A stretch of DNA of 64,000 nt, from NCBI GenBank assembly GCA_946886075.1, contig CAMPHR010000011.1, positions 17,569 to 81,568 on the forward strand, given 5' to 3'. Position numbers and translations under genes: made by a program. Positions within the stretch are counted from its first letter, which is position 1. Every line of letters begins with the position of its first letter. The DNA is from an uncultured Novosphingobium sp. Its GTDB lineage: Bacteria > Pseudomonadota > Alphaproteobacteria > Sphingomonadales > Sphingomonadaceae. The notes under the pieces are model-generated. The model worked only from the letters and a program-made list of their open reading frames with translations, was not told where the DNA came from and did no database searches. Shown in pieces: positions 48,532 to 58,064 of this stretch.

Positions 48532-48569
48532 GAGAGCCTCCTTCCCCGCTTGGAGGAAGGAGGCTCTCC
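48532..48569 (-). terminator. Rho-independent terminator after rplA
   Basis: Long stem GAGAGCCTCCTTCC / GGAAGGAGGCTCTC around CCGCTTGGA-type loop bases, followed on the minus strand by GCTTTTTATG. It ends the ribosomal transcript about 20 bp after rplA. Confidence 0.88.
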
Positions 48570-48589
48570 CTATCAAACATTCCGTCAGA

Positions 48590-49288
48590 TCAGACCGAAG
48601 CGACTTCCGCCACATCGACCTTCACGCCCGGACCCATCGAGGACGACAGGGCGATCTTACGGACATATTTGCCCTTCGAACCCGACGGCTTCGCCTTGAC
48701 GATTGCGTCAACGAAAGCGTCGAAATTCTTGCGCAGGTCTTCGGCCGAGAAGCTCGCCTTGCCGAGACCGGCGTGGATGATGCCAGCCTTTTCGACGCGG
48801 AACTCGATCTGGCCGCCCTTGGCAGCCTTGACTGCTTCGGCAACGTTCGGGGTGACGGTGCCCAGCTTCGGGTTCGGCATCAGGCCCTTGGGACCGAGAA
48901 CCTTACCGAGACGGCCGACGAGACCCATCATGTCGGGGGTGGCGATCACGCGCTGGAAATCGATGTTGCCAGCCTGGATCGAGTCCAGCAGGTCTTCGGC
49001 ACCAACGATGTCGGCGCCAGCGGCAGTTGCGGCTTCAGCCTTGTCGCCACGGGCGAACACGGCGACGCGAACATCCTTGCCGGTGCCAGCGGGCAGGGTG
49101 ACGACGCCACGGACCATCTGGTCAGCGTGACGCGGATCGACGCCCAGGTTGATCGCGATTTCGACGCTTTCGTCGAACTTGGCGGTCGCATGGGTCTTGA
49201 TCAGGCCCAGCGCTTCATCAACGCCGTGCAGCTTTTCGCGGTCAACCGCAGTGGCGAGAGCCTTCGCCTTCTTCGTCAGCTTTGCCAT
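48590..49288 (-). CDS. rplA: 50S ribosomal protein L1
   Basis: 232 residues. [56 protein letters not shown] and [22 protein letters not shown] are L1 signatures. It forms the stalk base and can repress its own mRNA in known bacteria. It starts four bases after rplK ends. Confidence 0.98.
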   Translation of the reverse strand: MAKLTKKAKALATAVDREKLHGVDEALGLIKTHATAKFDESVEIAINLGVDPRHADQMVRGVVTLPAGTGKDVRVAVFARGDKAEAATAAGADIVGAEDLLDSIQAGNIDFQRVIATPDMMGLVGRLGKVLGPKGLMPNPKLGTVTPNVAEAVKAAKGGQIEFRVEKAGIIHAGLGKASFSAEDLRKNFDAFVDAIVKAKPSGSKGKYVRKIALSSSMGPGVKVDVAEVASV

Positions 49289-49292
49289 GATC

Positions 49293-49724
49293 TTAGCCCT
49301 CCACCACTTCGAGGCCCATCGCGCGAGCGGAGCCTTCGATGATCTTCGTCGCTGCGTCGATGTCGTTCGCGTTCAGGTCAACCATCTTGGCCTGGGCGAT
49401 TTCAGCGAGCTGGGCGCGGGTGATCTTGCCAGCGACAACCTTGCCCGGTTCCTTGGAACCCGACTTCAGGTTGACGGCCTTCTTGATCAGATAGGTGGCG
49501 GGCGGCTGCTTCGTGACGAAGCTGAACGAACGGTCCGCATAGACGGTGATGATGGTGGGCAGCGGGGTGCCCTTGTCCATCTTTTCCGTCGAGGCGTTGA
49601 ACGCCTTGCAGAATTCCATGATGTTCACACCGCGCTGACCCAGAGCCGGACCGATCGGCGGCGAGGGGTTGGCGGCTCCAGCGGGCACCTGGAGCTTGAT
49701 ATAGCCCGTAATCTTCTTGGCCAT
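49293..49724 (-). CDS. rplK: 50S ribosomal protein L11
   Basis: 143 residues from ATG 49724: [44 protein letters not shown] is unmistakable L11. It sits between nusG and rplA in the usual order. A second ATG two codons upstream is less likely. Confidence 0.98.
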   Translation of the reverse strand: MAKKITGYIKLQVPAGAANPSPPIGPALGQRGVNIMEFCKAFNASTEKMDKGTPLPTIITVYADRSFSFVTKQPPATYLIKKAVNLKSGSKEPGKVVAGKITRAQLAEIAQAKMVDLNANDIDAATKIIEGSARAMGLEVVEG

Positions 49725-49821
49725 TTTCACTCACTCTGTTGCTGGGAGGATCGCAAGCGACCCGCCCGGTTCAAGTTTAGCGGTCAAGCAGCGATCCCTG
49801 AGGATGCCTCCCGCACCTGTT

Positions 49822-49972
49822 CTCCTCGCCCCTTTAGGGGAGAGGATAGTAGGTCTTAGCGGCTTGCCGCTTAGACCGATTTGGAGAGGGGGCTATGCCC
49901 TCTCCCGCTGCGACTAGGCGGCGAAGCCACCAAGTCTCGCTGCCCTCTCCCGCTTGCGGGAGAGGGAAATAG
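49822..49972. repeat. GC-rich palindromes between nusG and rplK
   Basis: Contains GCCCCTTTAGGGG and CCCTCTCCCGCTTGCGGGAGAGGG plus a further CCCTCTCCCGC copy. This is a third dispersed-palindrome family in the window. It separates nusG from rplK within the same transcript direction. Confidence 0.8.
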
Positions 49973-49973
49973 G

Positions 49974-50510
49974 TTACTTCGATAGTTCGACCTGTTCGAA
50001 GTCCAGTTCGACCGGCGTGGCGCGGCCGAAGATCGACACGGACACCTTGACGCGGTTCTTTTCGAAATCCAGTTCCTCGACCGTGCCGTTGAAGCTGGCG
50101 AAGGGGCCGTCCAGCACCTTGACGCTGTCGCCGATTTCGTAATCGACATTGACCTTGTGCTTGGGCGCGGCTTCGGCGGCCTTCTGAGCGCCGAAATAGC
50201 GGGCGGCTTCGCCCTCGCTGATCGCCTGCGGCTTGCCGCTGGAACCGAGGAAGCCGGTCACCTTGGGCGTGTTCTTGACGAGGTGGTAGATGTCGTCGTT
50301 CATCGCCAGCTTGGCAAGGACGTAGCCCGGCATGAACTTGCGTTCGACCTGGACCTTCTTGCCGCGCTTCACTTCGGTCACGGTCTCGGTGGGGACTTCC
50401 ACCTGCTCGACCAGCTGGGAGAGGCCCATGCGCTCGGCTTCGGACAGGATCGATTCCTTGACCTTGTTTTCGAAGCCCGAATAGGCGTGGATGATGTACC
50501 AGCGCGCCAT
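49974..50510 (-). CDS. nusG: Transcription termination/antitermination protein NusG
   Basis: 178 residues. [21 protein letters not shown] is the NGN start. [27 protein letters not shown] and the C-terminal KOW motif ([19 protein letters not shown]) are standard. It is downstream of secE in the same direction. Confidence 0.97.
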   Translation of the reverse strand: MARWYIIHAYSGFENKVKESILSEAERMGLSQLVEQVEVPTETVTEVKRGKKVQVERKFMPGYVLAKLAMNDDIYHLVKNTPKVTGFLGSSGKPQAISEGEAARYFGAQKAAEAAPKHKVNVDYEIGDSVKVLDGPFASFNGTVEELDFEKNRVKVSVSIFGRATPVELDFEQVELSK

Positions 50511-50567
50511 GTTACCGTTTCAAACTCCCACAAGCGATTTCCCGGGAAACCGCGGCAGACAAAAAAC

Positions 50568-50774
50568 TCAAGCTCTTCCGGCGGCGAAGCTCAGCAGCCA
50601 CTGAACAACCGCGCCGAAGAAGGTGTCGATGCCGAAGAAGAAGAGGCCGAGCAGCGTGGTCATGATGCCGACCATGATCGCCGTCATGACCGTTTCACGG
50701 CCCGTGGGCCACACGATCTTAGACGCTTCGGTCTTCACCTGATTGACGAACTCGCCCGGAGAAACCTTCGCCAT
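50568..50774 (-). CDS. secE: Preprotein translocase subunit SecE
   Basis: 68 residues from ATG 50774: MAKVSPGEFVNQVKTEASKIVWPTGRETV followed by one hydrophobic span (VMTAIMVGIMTTLLGLFFFG). The KIVWPT segment is the SecE motif. Single-span form, common outside enterics. It is followed by nusG after 57 bp and preceded by tRNA-Trp. Confidence 0.95.
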   Translation of the reverse strand: MAKVSPGEFVNQVKTEASKIVWPTGRETVMTAIMVGIMTTLLGLFFFGIDTFFGAVVQWLLSFAAGRA

Positions 50775-50942
50775 CACTGCCTCAAAAAACGTTCGAACAA
50801 ACACCAAAGCGCGAAGCAACAGTCCGCCCTCCGGACCCCGCCATGTCGGCGTCCCGGGGTGCGGCCGCTGGCTTCGCGACCCATCTTCGCTCGGGCAGCT
50901 AGCCGCGAACCGTTGAAAGATCAAGGATCACGACCAGTTGCT

Positions 50943-51018
50943 TGGCAGGAGTGGAGGGACTCGAACCCCCGGCATTCGGTTTTGGAGACCGACGCTCTAC
51001 CAGCTGAGCTACACTCCT
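50943..51018 (-). tRNA. tRNA-Trp (anticodon CCA)
   Basis: Minus strand, 76 nt including encoded CCA. Acceptor AGGAGTG pairs with CACTCCT, D arm GCTC-AGCTGGTA-GAGC, anticodon loop TCTCCAAAA (CCA anticodon), variable bases, T arm GGGGG-TTCGAGT-CCCTC. The discriminator base is G. It lies immediately upstream of secE, the common alphaproteobacterial order. Confidence 0.97.
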
Positions 51019-51076
51019 GTACCGGCGAAGGAGGGCGCTTTAGCGTGGCATGCGTGGGAGGGCAAGCGGGAAACTT

Positions 51077-52300
51077 TTAAAGGAAAATGCCGCCCTTCAT
51101 CACCCGGCGGGCGCGGCCCTGCACGGGCATGCGGTGGAAGGGCGTATTGCCCGCCTGCGCCGCCATCCTGGCGGAATCCACGATCCACGGCGCGCCGGGA
51201 TCGATGAAGATGAGGTCGGCGGCACTGCCGCGCGCGAAGCTTCCCGCGTCGATGCCCAGGATGCGCGCCGGATTGGCGCTGAGCAGCGTCATGAGCCGGG
51301 TTATCGTGAGATGACCTTCGCGCACGAGGTTGAGGGAGAGGGCGAGCAGGGTCTCTGCCCCCGCCATGCCGGGTGCGGCGTCGGCGAAGGGCAGCCTTTT
51401 GTCTTCGGGACCGCGCGGGTCGTGACTGGAGGTGATGACGTCGATCGTGCCGTCGGCGACTGCCGCGAGCGCGGCCTTGCGGTCATCCTCCGATCGTAGC
51501 GGCGGCGACAGGCGGGCGAAGGTGCGGAAGTCCGTGACGGCGTTGCCGGCGAGGTAGAGATAGGCGGGGCTGATGCCGCAGCTGACCCTCAAGCCTTCCG
51601 CCTTGGCGGCCCTGATGAGGTCGAATCCAGCCTTTGTCGTTACTAGCCGGAAGTGGATTGCCGCGCCGGTTTCGCGGGCGAGCATGATGTCGCGGGCGAT
51701 GGCGATGGCTTCGGCGCAGGCGGGGGCGTGTGACAGGCCGAGCCGTGTCGCGGTTTCGCCGCTCGTCGCCACCGCCTTGCCAGCGAGGCCGCTGTCTTCC
51801 GCATGGGAGATGACGGTGAGGCCGAGGCCCGATGCATAGGCGAGGACGCGCATCATCACGCCTGAATCGGCGATCCACTGGCGGCCGGTGGCGACGGCTT
51901 TCGCGCCTGCGGCCTGCATCATGCCGATTTCAGCGAGTTCCGTGCCTTTAAGGCCGCGTGTGGCGGCGGCGATGGGGTGGACCCAGAAATCCGGTTTTCC
52001 AGCACGAGCGGCCTGGCGGATGAGCCCGGCTTCGTCGAGCGTGGAGGATTGGTCGGGCATCAGCGCTGCTCGCGTGATGCCGCCGAAGTGGAAGGCGGGC
52101 TTGTCGGTCGCGAAGACGCCAAGGTCGATGAGGCCGGGTGCGACGACGAGGCCTGCTGCATCGACCTTCTCTGCGTCATCGGGCACGTCGATGTCGCCAG
52201 CGGCCAGGATGCGGTCGCCTTCGATCAGGATCGTGCCGGGGTGGAGGTCGACGGCGGCTGGATCGGCCAACTGTCCGTTGATGATGGCGAGCTTGCTCAT
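51077..52300 (-). CDS. pyrX: Dihydroorotase-like protein PyrX, probably catalytically inactive
   Basis: 407 residues from ATG 52300. The amidohydrolase fold is visible, but the metal ligands are altered. The HxH motif is replaced (DLGVFAT), the second-repeat histidine is Leu (IHFRLVTT), and the ATDHAPH-type motif reads TSSHDPR. Only HAED remains. This matches PyrX-type pseudo-dihydroorotases, which support ATCase assembly rather than catalysis. It follows pyrB on the same strand across a 36-bp tandem duplication. A functional PyrC should be encoded elsewhere. Confidence 0.85.
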   Translation of the reverse strand: MSKLAIINGQLADPAAVDLHPGTILIEGDRILAAGDIDVPDDAEKVDAAGLVVAPGLIDLGVFATDKPAFHFGGITRAALMPDQSSTLDEAGLIRQAARAGKPDFWVHPIAAATRGLKGTELAEIGMMQAAGAKAVATGRQWIADSGVMMRVLAYASGLGLTVISHAEDSGLAGKAVATSGETATRLGLSHAPACAEAIAIARDIMLARETGAAIHFRLVTTKAGFDLIRAAKAEGLRVSCGISPAYLYLAGNAVTDFRTFARLSPPLRSEDDRKAALAAVADGTIDVITSSHDPRGPEDKRLPFADAAPGMAGAETLLALSLNLVREGHLTITRLMTLLSANPARILGIDAGSFARGSAADLIFIDPGAPWIVDSARMAAQAGNTPFHRMPVQGRARRVMKGGIFL

Positions 52301-52314
52301 GCCCATCGCTTCCT

Positions 52315-52386
52315 TGTTTGTCGGGATGCTCAAGACCATCCCTCCACCATTGTTGGTCGGGATGTTCAAGACCATCCCTCCACGCC
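52315..52386. repeat. 36-bp tandem duplication at the pyrB-pyrX junction
   Basis: Two adjacent 36-bp units (52315-52350 and 52351-52386) share GATGTTCAAGACCATCCCTC with a few mismatches. The second unit contains the last pyrB codons and stop; the first lies in the gap before pyrX. In the pyrX frame the units read as 12-residue repeats, so an upstream start could add them, but ATG 52300 fits the family. Confidence 0.9.
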
Positions 52387-53361
52387 GCGCGCGCTTCGCG
52401 TCAGGACGTCGAGGCAGGCCATACGGATGGCGACGCCCATTTCGACCTGCTCGGTGATGGCTGAGCGTTCTGGATGGTCAGCGACCACGCTTGAGATTTC
52501 GACGCCGCGGTTCATGGGGCCGGGGTGCATCACCAGCGCGTCGGGCTTGGCGATGGCGAGCCGTTCGGGGGTGAGGCCGTAGAGCATGTGATATTCGCGC
52601 GGGGAGGGGATGAAGGCGCCATCCATCCGCTCATTCTGAAGACGGAGCATCATGACGACGTCGGCGCCTTCGAGGCCCTCGTCCATGCGGTTGAAGGGGG
52701 TGGCGCCCAGCATTTCGACTTCGGGCGGCATCAGGGTAGGCGGCGCGACCGCGCGAACCTGCGCGCCCAAGGCGGCGAGGCAGAGCATGTTGGAGCGGGC
52801 GACGCGGCTGTGCAGCACGTCGCCGCAGATTGCGACGACCAGCCCTTCGAACCCGCCCTTGCGGCGGCGGATGGTGAGCGCGTCGAGCAGGGCTTGGGTC
52901 GGATGCTGGTGCCAGCCATCGCCTGCGTTGAGGACGGGGCAGTCGACCTTGTCGGCGATCAGCGCCACCGCGCCCGAGCTGGCGTGGCGAATGACGATGA
53001 CGTCCGCGGCCATGGCGTTGAGCGTCATCGCCGTGTCGATCAGGGTCTCGCCCTTCTTCACGCTCGATTGCCCGGCGTGCATGTTGACGACGTCCGCGCC
53101 GAGGCGCTTGCCCGCGATCTCGAAGGACAGCAGGGTGCGGGTGCTGTTTTCGAAGAAGGCGTTGATCTGCGTCATGCCCGCCAGCCGATCGTCATGCTTG
53201 CGCGCGCCGCCCCGGTTCGTCCGCGCCCAATGTTCCGCCTCATCCAGCAGGAAACGGATTTCCCAAGGCTTCAGGTCGGCGATGGAGAGAAGATGCCGAT
53301 GCGGAAACAACGCCCGGCCAGTCAGGTCGGGCGAGGCGGATGGAACGATGATGTCGGGCAT
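52366..53361 (-). CDS. pyrB: Aspartate carbamoyltransferase catalytic subunit
   Basis: 331 residues from ATG 53361. [30 protein letters not shown] and [13 protein letters not shown] are the carbamoyl-phosphate and aspartate-binding motifs. It catalyses the first committed step of pyrimidine synthesis. It stands directly upstream of pyrX; the partner may be needed for activity. A longer reading frame upstream is not homologous. Confidence 0.95.
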   Translation of the reverse strand: MPDIIVPSASPDLTGRALFPHRHLLSIADLKPWEIRFLLDEAEHWARTNRGGARKHDDRLAGMTQINAFFENSTRTLLSFEIAGKRLGADVVNMHAGQSSVKKGETLIDTAMTLNAMAADVIVIRHASSGAVALIADKVDCPVLNAGDGWHQHPTQALLDALTIRRRKGGFEGLVVAICGDVLHSRVARSNMLCLAALGAQVRAVAPPTLMPPEVEMLGATPFNRMDEGLEGADVVMMLRLQNERMDGAFIPSPREYHMLYGLTPERLAIAKPDALVMHPGPMNRGVEISSVVADHPERSAITEQVEMGVAIRMACLDVLTRSARGVEGWS

Positions 53362-53442
53362 GAACGGACCCTTTAGGCGAGGGCGAAAGAGAGGGCAAGG
53401 CGGGAAGCTTGGAAGTTCCTGCTGCCTTCCTATCTCACCATC

Positions 53443-53874
53443 ATGCGCATTTTCACGATCGGGTATGAAGGAGCTACGCAGGCCGAGCTCATAGCGGCAC
53501 TGCGGCAAGCGGGCGTCACGCTGCTGGCAGACATAAGGGCGGTTCCCTTGTCGCGGCGGCCGGGCTTTTCCAAGAACATCCTGGCAGCGGGGCTAAAGGA
53601 GGCCGGGATCGACTATGTCGGGCTGAAGGCGCTGGGCACGCCTGCGGAGGGCCGGGAAGCGGCGCGCAAGGGCAATCACGCTAAGCTTCGGGAGATTTAT
53701 TCGGGCCAGCTGGACTTGCCCGAAGCCATCGTACAGGCGGAACAACTGCGTGAGATGGCCGGGGAACGGCCTACGGCTCTGCTCTGCTTCGAGCGGGAGG
53801 CGGATGGATGTCATCGTTCGCTGCTGCTCGAGTATCTGTTTCCGGATGACGAGCGGGTGGACCTGAAGCCCTGA
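53443..53874 (+). CDS. DUF488 family protein
   Basis: 143 residues. [49 protein letters not shown] and [16 protein letters not shown] are the conserved DUF488 blocks. The Cys-His near the end (EADGCHR) is a possible active site. The function is unknown. It is divergent from pyrB. Confidence 0.9.
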   Translation: MRIFTIGYEGATQAELIAALRQAGVTLLADIRAVPLSRRPGFSKNILAAGLKEAGIDYVGLKALGTPAEGREAARKGNHAKLREIYSGQLDLPEAIVQAEQLREMAGERPTALLCFEREADGCHRSLLLEYLFPDDERVDLKP

Positions 53875-53878
53875 GCCT

Positions 53879-54643
53879 TCAAAAGCGGCGGGCGATTGCT
53901 CCGGCGGTCCAGCCCATGCCGACCGCAACAAGGATCGCGGTGAGGCCGTAGAAGAAGGGCCATCGGTCGGCGGCGACGGCCATGAAACGCTCGAACCCCG
54001 ATTTGCGGATGGTGATGTCGCGGACGGCTGCGGCGACTACGCGGCCGTCCTGTACCAGGAAGGTTTCAGCGGTGTAGTCGCCCACGATAACGCGGGCGGG
54101 TAGCGGGATGCGGGCCCGATATAGCACCCCGTCGGTGATCTCCACTGAACCTTGATGCTCGGCGAAGAGGCCGGTGCGCTGACGCAGGTCGATGAGGCCA
54201 GCCTGGAAGCGGTCGAGCTCTGCACTGTCATTAAGGGAGGAGGGGGAGAGTTGGAGCTTGTCGACGCCGAGTTCGTAGATGGCAGCGGTGCGTTGATCGA
54301 CGACATCAGCGATGGGGCGGGAGGAGGCGACCGCATAGAAGCTGGGCGCTGATCGGAATCGGGCGCTGTCGGCATTGACCCAGATGCCAGCGACCCGTTG
54401 CTTTTCCCGCATGGTGATCGATTGGTCAGGGCCCTTCAACACCACCAGTATGTCGGCAGGCTTTCTGGGTCGCCGCCCGTCTGGATAGACGATTGCGCCG
54501 AACAGCAGCAGGTCGGCCCCGGTGAAACTGTAGCGGATTTCGACCTCTCTTTGCGAGACATCGGGAACGAGCGTCGGCTCCCCGGCAGCGCCGAGCAGCA
54601 TCAGCAGGGGAGGGAGAAGAGCGAGACGGGCGCGCAGGCTCAA
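53879..54643 (-). CDS. TIGR02186 family transmembrane protein
   Basis: 254 residues. A signal peptide (about 1-21) precedes a long extracytoplasmic region (VEIRYSFTGADLLLFGAIVYPDGRRP) and a C-terminal membrane segment (about 226-250). This protein type is found next to TSUP permeases in alphaproteobacteria, exactly as here (four-base overlap with 54640). A partner in sulfur-anion export is possible but unproven. Confidence 0.85.
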   Translation of the reverse strand: MSLRARLALLPPLLMLLGAAGEPTLVPDVSQREVEIRYSFTGADLLLFGAIVYPDGRRPRKPADILVVLKGPDQSITMREKQRVAGIWVNADSARFRSAPSFYAVASSRPIADVVDQRTAAIYELGVDKLQLSPSSLNDSAELDRFQAGLIDLRQRTGLFAEHQGSVEITDGVLYRARIPLPARVIVGDYTAETFLVQDGRVVAAAVRDITIRKSGFERFMAVAADRWPFFYGLTAILVAVGMGWTAGAIARRF

Positions 54644-55554
54644 CGCACTTCCACCGTGTAGATCTCATCGGGGCGGAAGCCGAGGCCTAGCGCCATGCGA
54701 GCGGCGACCAGCAGCACGATCACCGAGAGCAATATGCGCAGATATTCGGGCCGCACCGTCATTGAGATGCGGGTGCCGATCTGCGCGCCGGTCACGCTGC
54801 CGATCAGGAGGAGCAGGGCGAGGACGAGATCGACGGCCTTGGTGGTCATCGCGTGCATCATCGTCGTTGCCATGGTGACGAACAGGATCTGGAAAAGCGA
54901 GGTACCGACCACCGATTGTGTCGTCATGCCGAGCAGATATAGCATCGCGGGCACAAGGATGAAGCCGCCACCGACGCCGAGCAATGTCGTCAAAATCCCG
55001 GTGGCGACGCCGAGCAGCAGGGGCGCGAGCGGGGAGATATAAAGGCCCGACCGGTAAAAGCGCCACCGCATGGGCAGCGCGGCGACGAGTGGGTGATGGC
55101 GACGCTTTCGAGCCTGTAACCGCTTGCCGGTCTTGAGCATGATGAGCGCCTGGATCGACTCCTTCGCCATCAACATGCCGATGCCGCCGAGCATCAGTAC
55201 ATAGAGGATGCCGATCGCTGTATCGATCTGCCCGATGGACTGGAGCAGCCGGAACAGCAGCACGCCGATGCCTGCGCCGATGATGCCGCCTCCGATCAGG
55301 ACGCCGCCCATGCGGAAGTCAACGGTGCCCCTCGCCATGTGGGTGACCACGCCCGACACACTGGCGCCCGTGACTTGCGAAGCGGCCGAGGCGGCCGCGA
55401 CGGTGGGCGGAATGCCGTAAAAGATCAGCAGCGGCGTCGTCAGGAAGCCGCCGCCTACGCCGAACATGCCGGAGAGGAGGCCGACCACGCCGCCCAGGGC
55501 GATGATCACCAACGCGTTCACCGATAGGTTGGCGATGGGCAGGTAGAGATCCAT
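54640..55554 (-). CDS. TSUP family (TauE/SafE) sulfite/organosulfur exporter
   Basis: 304 residues with eight hydrophobic segments in two repeats: GGVVGLLSGMFGVGGGFLTTPLLIFYGIPPTVA and GVATGILTTLLGVGGGFILVPAMLYLLG. The double GVGGGF motif defines the family. It overlaps the TIGR02186 gene. A second, less similar TSUP gene is at 26602-27387. Confidence 0.93.
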   Translation of the reverse strand: MDLYLPIANLSVNALVIIALGGVVGLLSGMFGVGGGFLTTPLLIFYGIPPTVAAASAASQVTGASVSGVVTHMARGTVDFRMGGVLIGGGIIGAGIGVLLFRLLQSIGQIDTAIGILYVLMLGGIGMLMAKESIQALIMLKTGKRLQARKRRHHPLVAALPMRWRFYRSGLYISPLAPLLLGVATGILTTLLGVGGGFILVPAMLYLLGMTTQSVVGTSLFQILFVTMATTMMHAMTTKAVDLVLALLLLIGSVTGAQIGTRISMTVRPEYLRILLSVIVLLVAARMALGLGFRPDEIYTVEVR

Positions 55555-55614
55555 GTGCCTGCAGGGTTAGGCGGAATGGATGGCAAGATAAAGGCGTAGA
55601 GGACGGGCCTCGCC

Positions 55615-56667
55615 TCAAAAATCAGTGCCGAGTGTGACGGCGAAGCCGGAGGATGGAGAAGCCTGTCCGGCTACCCGCTCCCGCCATTCGATGCTGAGGC
55701 GTGAGGCGGCGCGGGGCAGCGGCAGGCGAAGCTGAACCTCCGGGCCGATGTCCAGCCGCTCCAGCTGAGGTTGCGCGCCTCCCGAAATGCTCATCCCCGT
55801 GCGCATGGGTGTTCGGGATAGCGGTGCGAGCAGGGAAAGCTTTCCGTCGGCAAACAGGTCGCGCCGGTTGAACCCGACCATGCCCGCCTGCACATAGGCC
55901 TCGGCTTCCACCTTGCCGAGCACGGGGCGGGGACCAAAGCCGCCGACGGCGAACAGGGCATTGGCATCGCGAGCGCCATTGCCCAGCGCGATGCGGCGCT
56001 CTGCAGCGATCGTCAGGGGAACGGACCTGGCCGGTTGCCAGGCGAGACCTACCGCGCCCTCGGGCGAGGCAGGGCGGTTGAGGGCGCTGCTGACACGGCC
56101 GTATACCGCAGCACGGCTGACGCTCGCAGGCGTCAGGTCGTAATCCAGCCGAAGTCCGGCCTGCGATCCGCCGAGCCTGCCGCCGGTCACAAGATCCTGA
56201 GCGTTTCCACTACCTTCCCGCCACAGCGCCCAGGTGCTGGCACGCCAGCGGTCGCCCTGCTGACTGGTGAAGGACGGCGCCGCGAGGGCAGTCGGCGGTT
56301 GGAGGGAGGGGGCGGTCAGGGCGGCGTCTTCCGGCGGACGGGCGGAAAGCGCTGAGCTGTTTTCGCCTTTCTGTGGCAAATATTCCAGTGAAGTAGCGAG
56401 CGTCGCTTTGGCTGGGACCTTGTCTTCGGCGAAGGAAGCGGCGTTCATTGCCGAGCGTGTCAAAAGGAGGCCGGTCGGTGCGGCGTATGCCACCCTGTTC
56501 TTCAATGTAGGCCTGATCAACTCAGCCGCCGCCACTGGTTCCAACTGCAATGGAGATGGCGTTTCCATATTTCCGCTGATCACGGTGCTGGCGACGCGCA
56601 ATATCACCCAGCCGCCCATGAGGATCGCGAAAAACCGGACAGGCCGCCCGCTGGCTATATTGTGCAT
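55615..56667 (-). CDS. NfrA-like outer-membrane or surface protein (reduced)
   Basis: 350 residues. A membrane segment or signal near 10-27 is followed by a Pro/Ala linker (about 100-130) and a beta-rich C-terminus with alternating polar and hydrophobic residues ending in Phe (AVTLGTDF), which fits a beta-barrel. It resembles the C-terminal part of phage N4 adsorption protein A. The TPR region of full NfrA is absent. It is directly downstream of the NfrB-like glycosyltransferase. Confidence 0.6.
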   Translation of the reverse strand: MHNIASGRPVRFFAILMGGWVILRVASTVISGNMETPSPLQLEPVAAAELIRPTLKNRVAYAAPTGLLLTRSAMNAASFAEDKVPAKATLATSLEYLPQKGENSSALSARPPEDAALTAPSLQPPTALAAPSFTSQQGDRWRASTWALWREGSGNAQDLVTGGRLGGSQAGLRLDYDLTPASVSRAAVYGRVSSALNRPASPEGAVGLAWQPARSVPLTIAAERRIALGNGARDANALFAVGGFGPRPVLGKVEAEAYVQAGMVGFNRRDLFADGKLSLLAPLSRTPMRTGMSISGGAQPQLERLDIGPEVQLRLPLPRAASRLSIEWRERVAGQASPSSGFAVTLGTDF

Positions 56668-56675
56668 GTTGACGC

Positions 56676-58064
56676 TCAGAGATTGGGAAAGCGGTGCTGC
56701 GTCTTGTCCCAGACCAGTGGCTTTCCGAACAAGGATTCAAGGTAGAGGAAGACCGCGCGCCGCGCCGCCAACATTGCGATCAGGTTGGCGAGGATCGCGC
56801 GAGGTATCGCTCCGATGCCGTAGAGCCACCCATAGCTGCGCCCCACAAAGATAGCTCGCATGGCTGCCCGCCACGTCATGAAGGCAAAGTTCAGCCAGAG
56901 GAGTAGTTCGACCGGGGGAGAAGGCCGGTAATCGGCCTCCAGTCCGGTCCCTTTCGCAATCAGGAGCAAACCCCAGAGCAAAAAGGCGACATAGGCGGCG
57001 AAAAGAACGAGAGCAGCGATTGCCGCGCGTCGGTCGCGGATGCGCATCCACCATTCCGCAGGGCCGCCCTGCCAGCCCATGCGGTCCCACCCGGCGAGGG
57101 AAATCCCCACCATCCAGCGTGCCTTTTGGCGGACCGCGCTGTCCAGGCTGTCGGGAAAATATTCCCGCGTGGCGACAAGTTCGCCTGAAGCGTCGCGCAT
57201 CCGCACGAACACTCCGCGGCCGCCCATATCCTTGATCCGCAGGCCGGCTTCATAATCCTCCGTCAGCGAGGCGGGATCGAACGGGCCGCCATTGTGCGGG
57301 TTTACCAGGCGTTCGAGCGTGAGCCGTTCAAACGCGCAAGCGACCCCTGCTGAGGGTACGGACGCGCCCATGGCTTCGCGGATCGTCAGATATTTCCCAT
57401 GGCTCTCGGCAAACTCGTCGCAATAATGGTTGGCGATCGCGCGTGACCACCAGCTGCCTTCACCCGTCAAGGGCAGTACCGGCAGTTGCACCAGTTGAAA
57501 CCGGTCGATCATGACGTCGAACAAGCGGATTTCGTCGGCATGCACGACGTCTTCCGCATCGTGCAAGACGACTGCCTTGAACATTGTGCCGGTGCGTCCT
57601 TCCTCTTCCACCATGGTCCGCCACAGGAGGTTGAGGCAATCGGCCTTTGTCGTGGGTCCTGCGCGTTCATTGACGCACATGATCAACCGGTCATTTGCTT
57701 CCGCTATCGGGCTTATGACGGCCAGAGTTGCTGGATCGTTGGGATAAACGCCGACGTAGATGCGGTAGTTGCCGGTGGAGGACCATTGGCTGAGCGCGTT
57801 GCGTAGCATCGGCCCGATTACTTCCGCTTCGCGCCACGCAGGAATGAAAATGGCTATGGTGCCGGGATTTTGCGATGCTGGCAGCATCGTAGTGTTCATG
57901 CGCTTGTGACGCGAATAGACCGCGATATTTCGCCACCAGCGGCGGCCGAGGAACAGGATGTCGACCAGAAAATCATCGATGCCGCCGATGGCCAGTCCAA
58001 CGACGGCGAACAACAAGATCTCCTGATAAATGACTACCAAGATCGCTATTAGCGACTGCGCCAT
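56676..58064 (-). CDS. NfrB-like family 2 glycosyltransferase (membrane)
   Basis: 462 residues. N-terminal membrane segment (about 8-28), then a GT-A domain: IFIPAWREAEVIGPML, VLHDAEDVVH (metal motif), LTEDYEAGLRI and RQKARWMVGISL (QxxRW). Three or more C-terminal membrane segments follow. This pattern matches NfrB / N4 adsorption protein B. Full-length NfrB usually has a C-terminal MshEN-type domain, which is missing here. It probably makes or exports a surface polysaccharide. Confidence 0.82.
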   Translation of the reverse strand: MAQSLIAILVVIYQEILLFAVVGLAIGGIDDFLVDILFLGRRWWRNIAVYSRHKRMNTTMLPASQNPGTIAIFIPAWREAEVIGPMLRNALSQWSSTGNYRIYVGVYPNDPATLAVISPIAEANDRLIMCVNERAGPTTKADCLNLLWRTMVEEEGRTGTMFKAVVLHDAEDVVHADEIRLFDVMIDRFQLVQLPVLPLTGEGSWWSRAIANHYCDEFAESHGKYLTIREAMGASVPSAGVACAFERLTLERLVNPHNGGPFDPASLTEDYEAGLRIKDMGGRGVFVRMRDASGELVATREYFPDSLDSAVRQKARWMVGISLAGWDRMGWQGGPAEWWMRIRDRRAAIAALVLFAAYVAFLLWGLLLIAKGTGLEADYRPSPPVELLLWLNFAFMTWRAAMRAIFVGRSYGWLYGIGAIPRAILANLIAMLAARRAVFLYLESLFGKPLVWDKTQHRFPNL

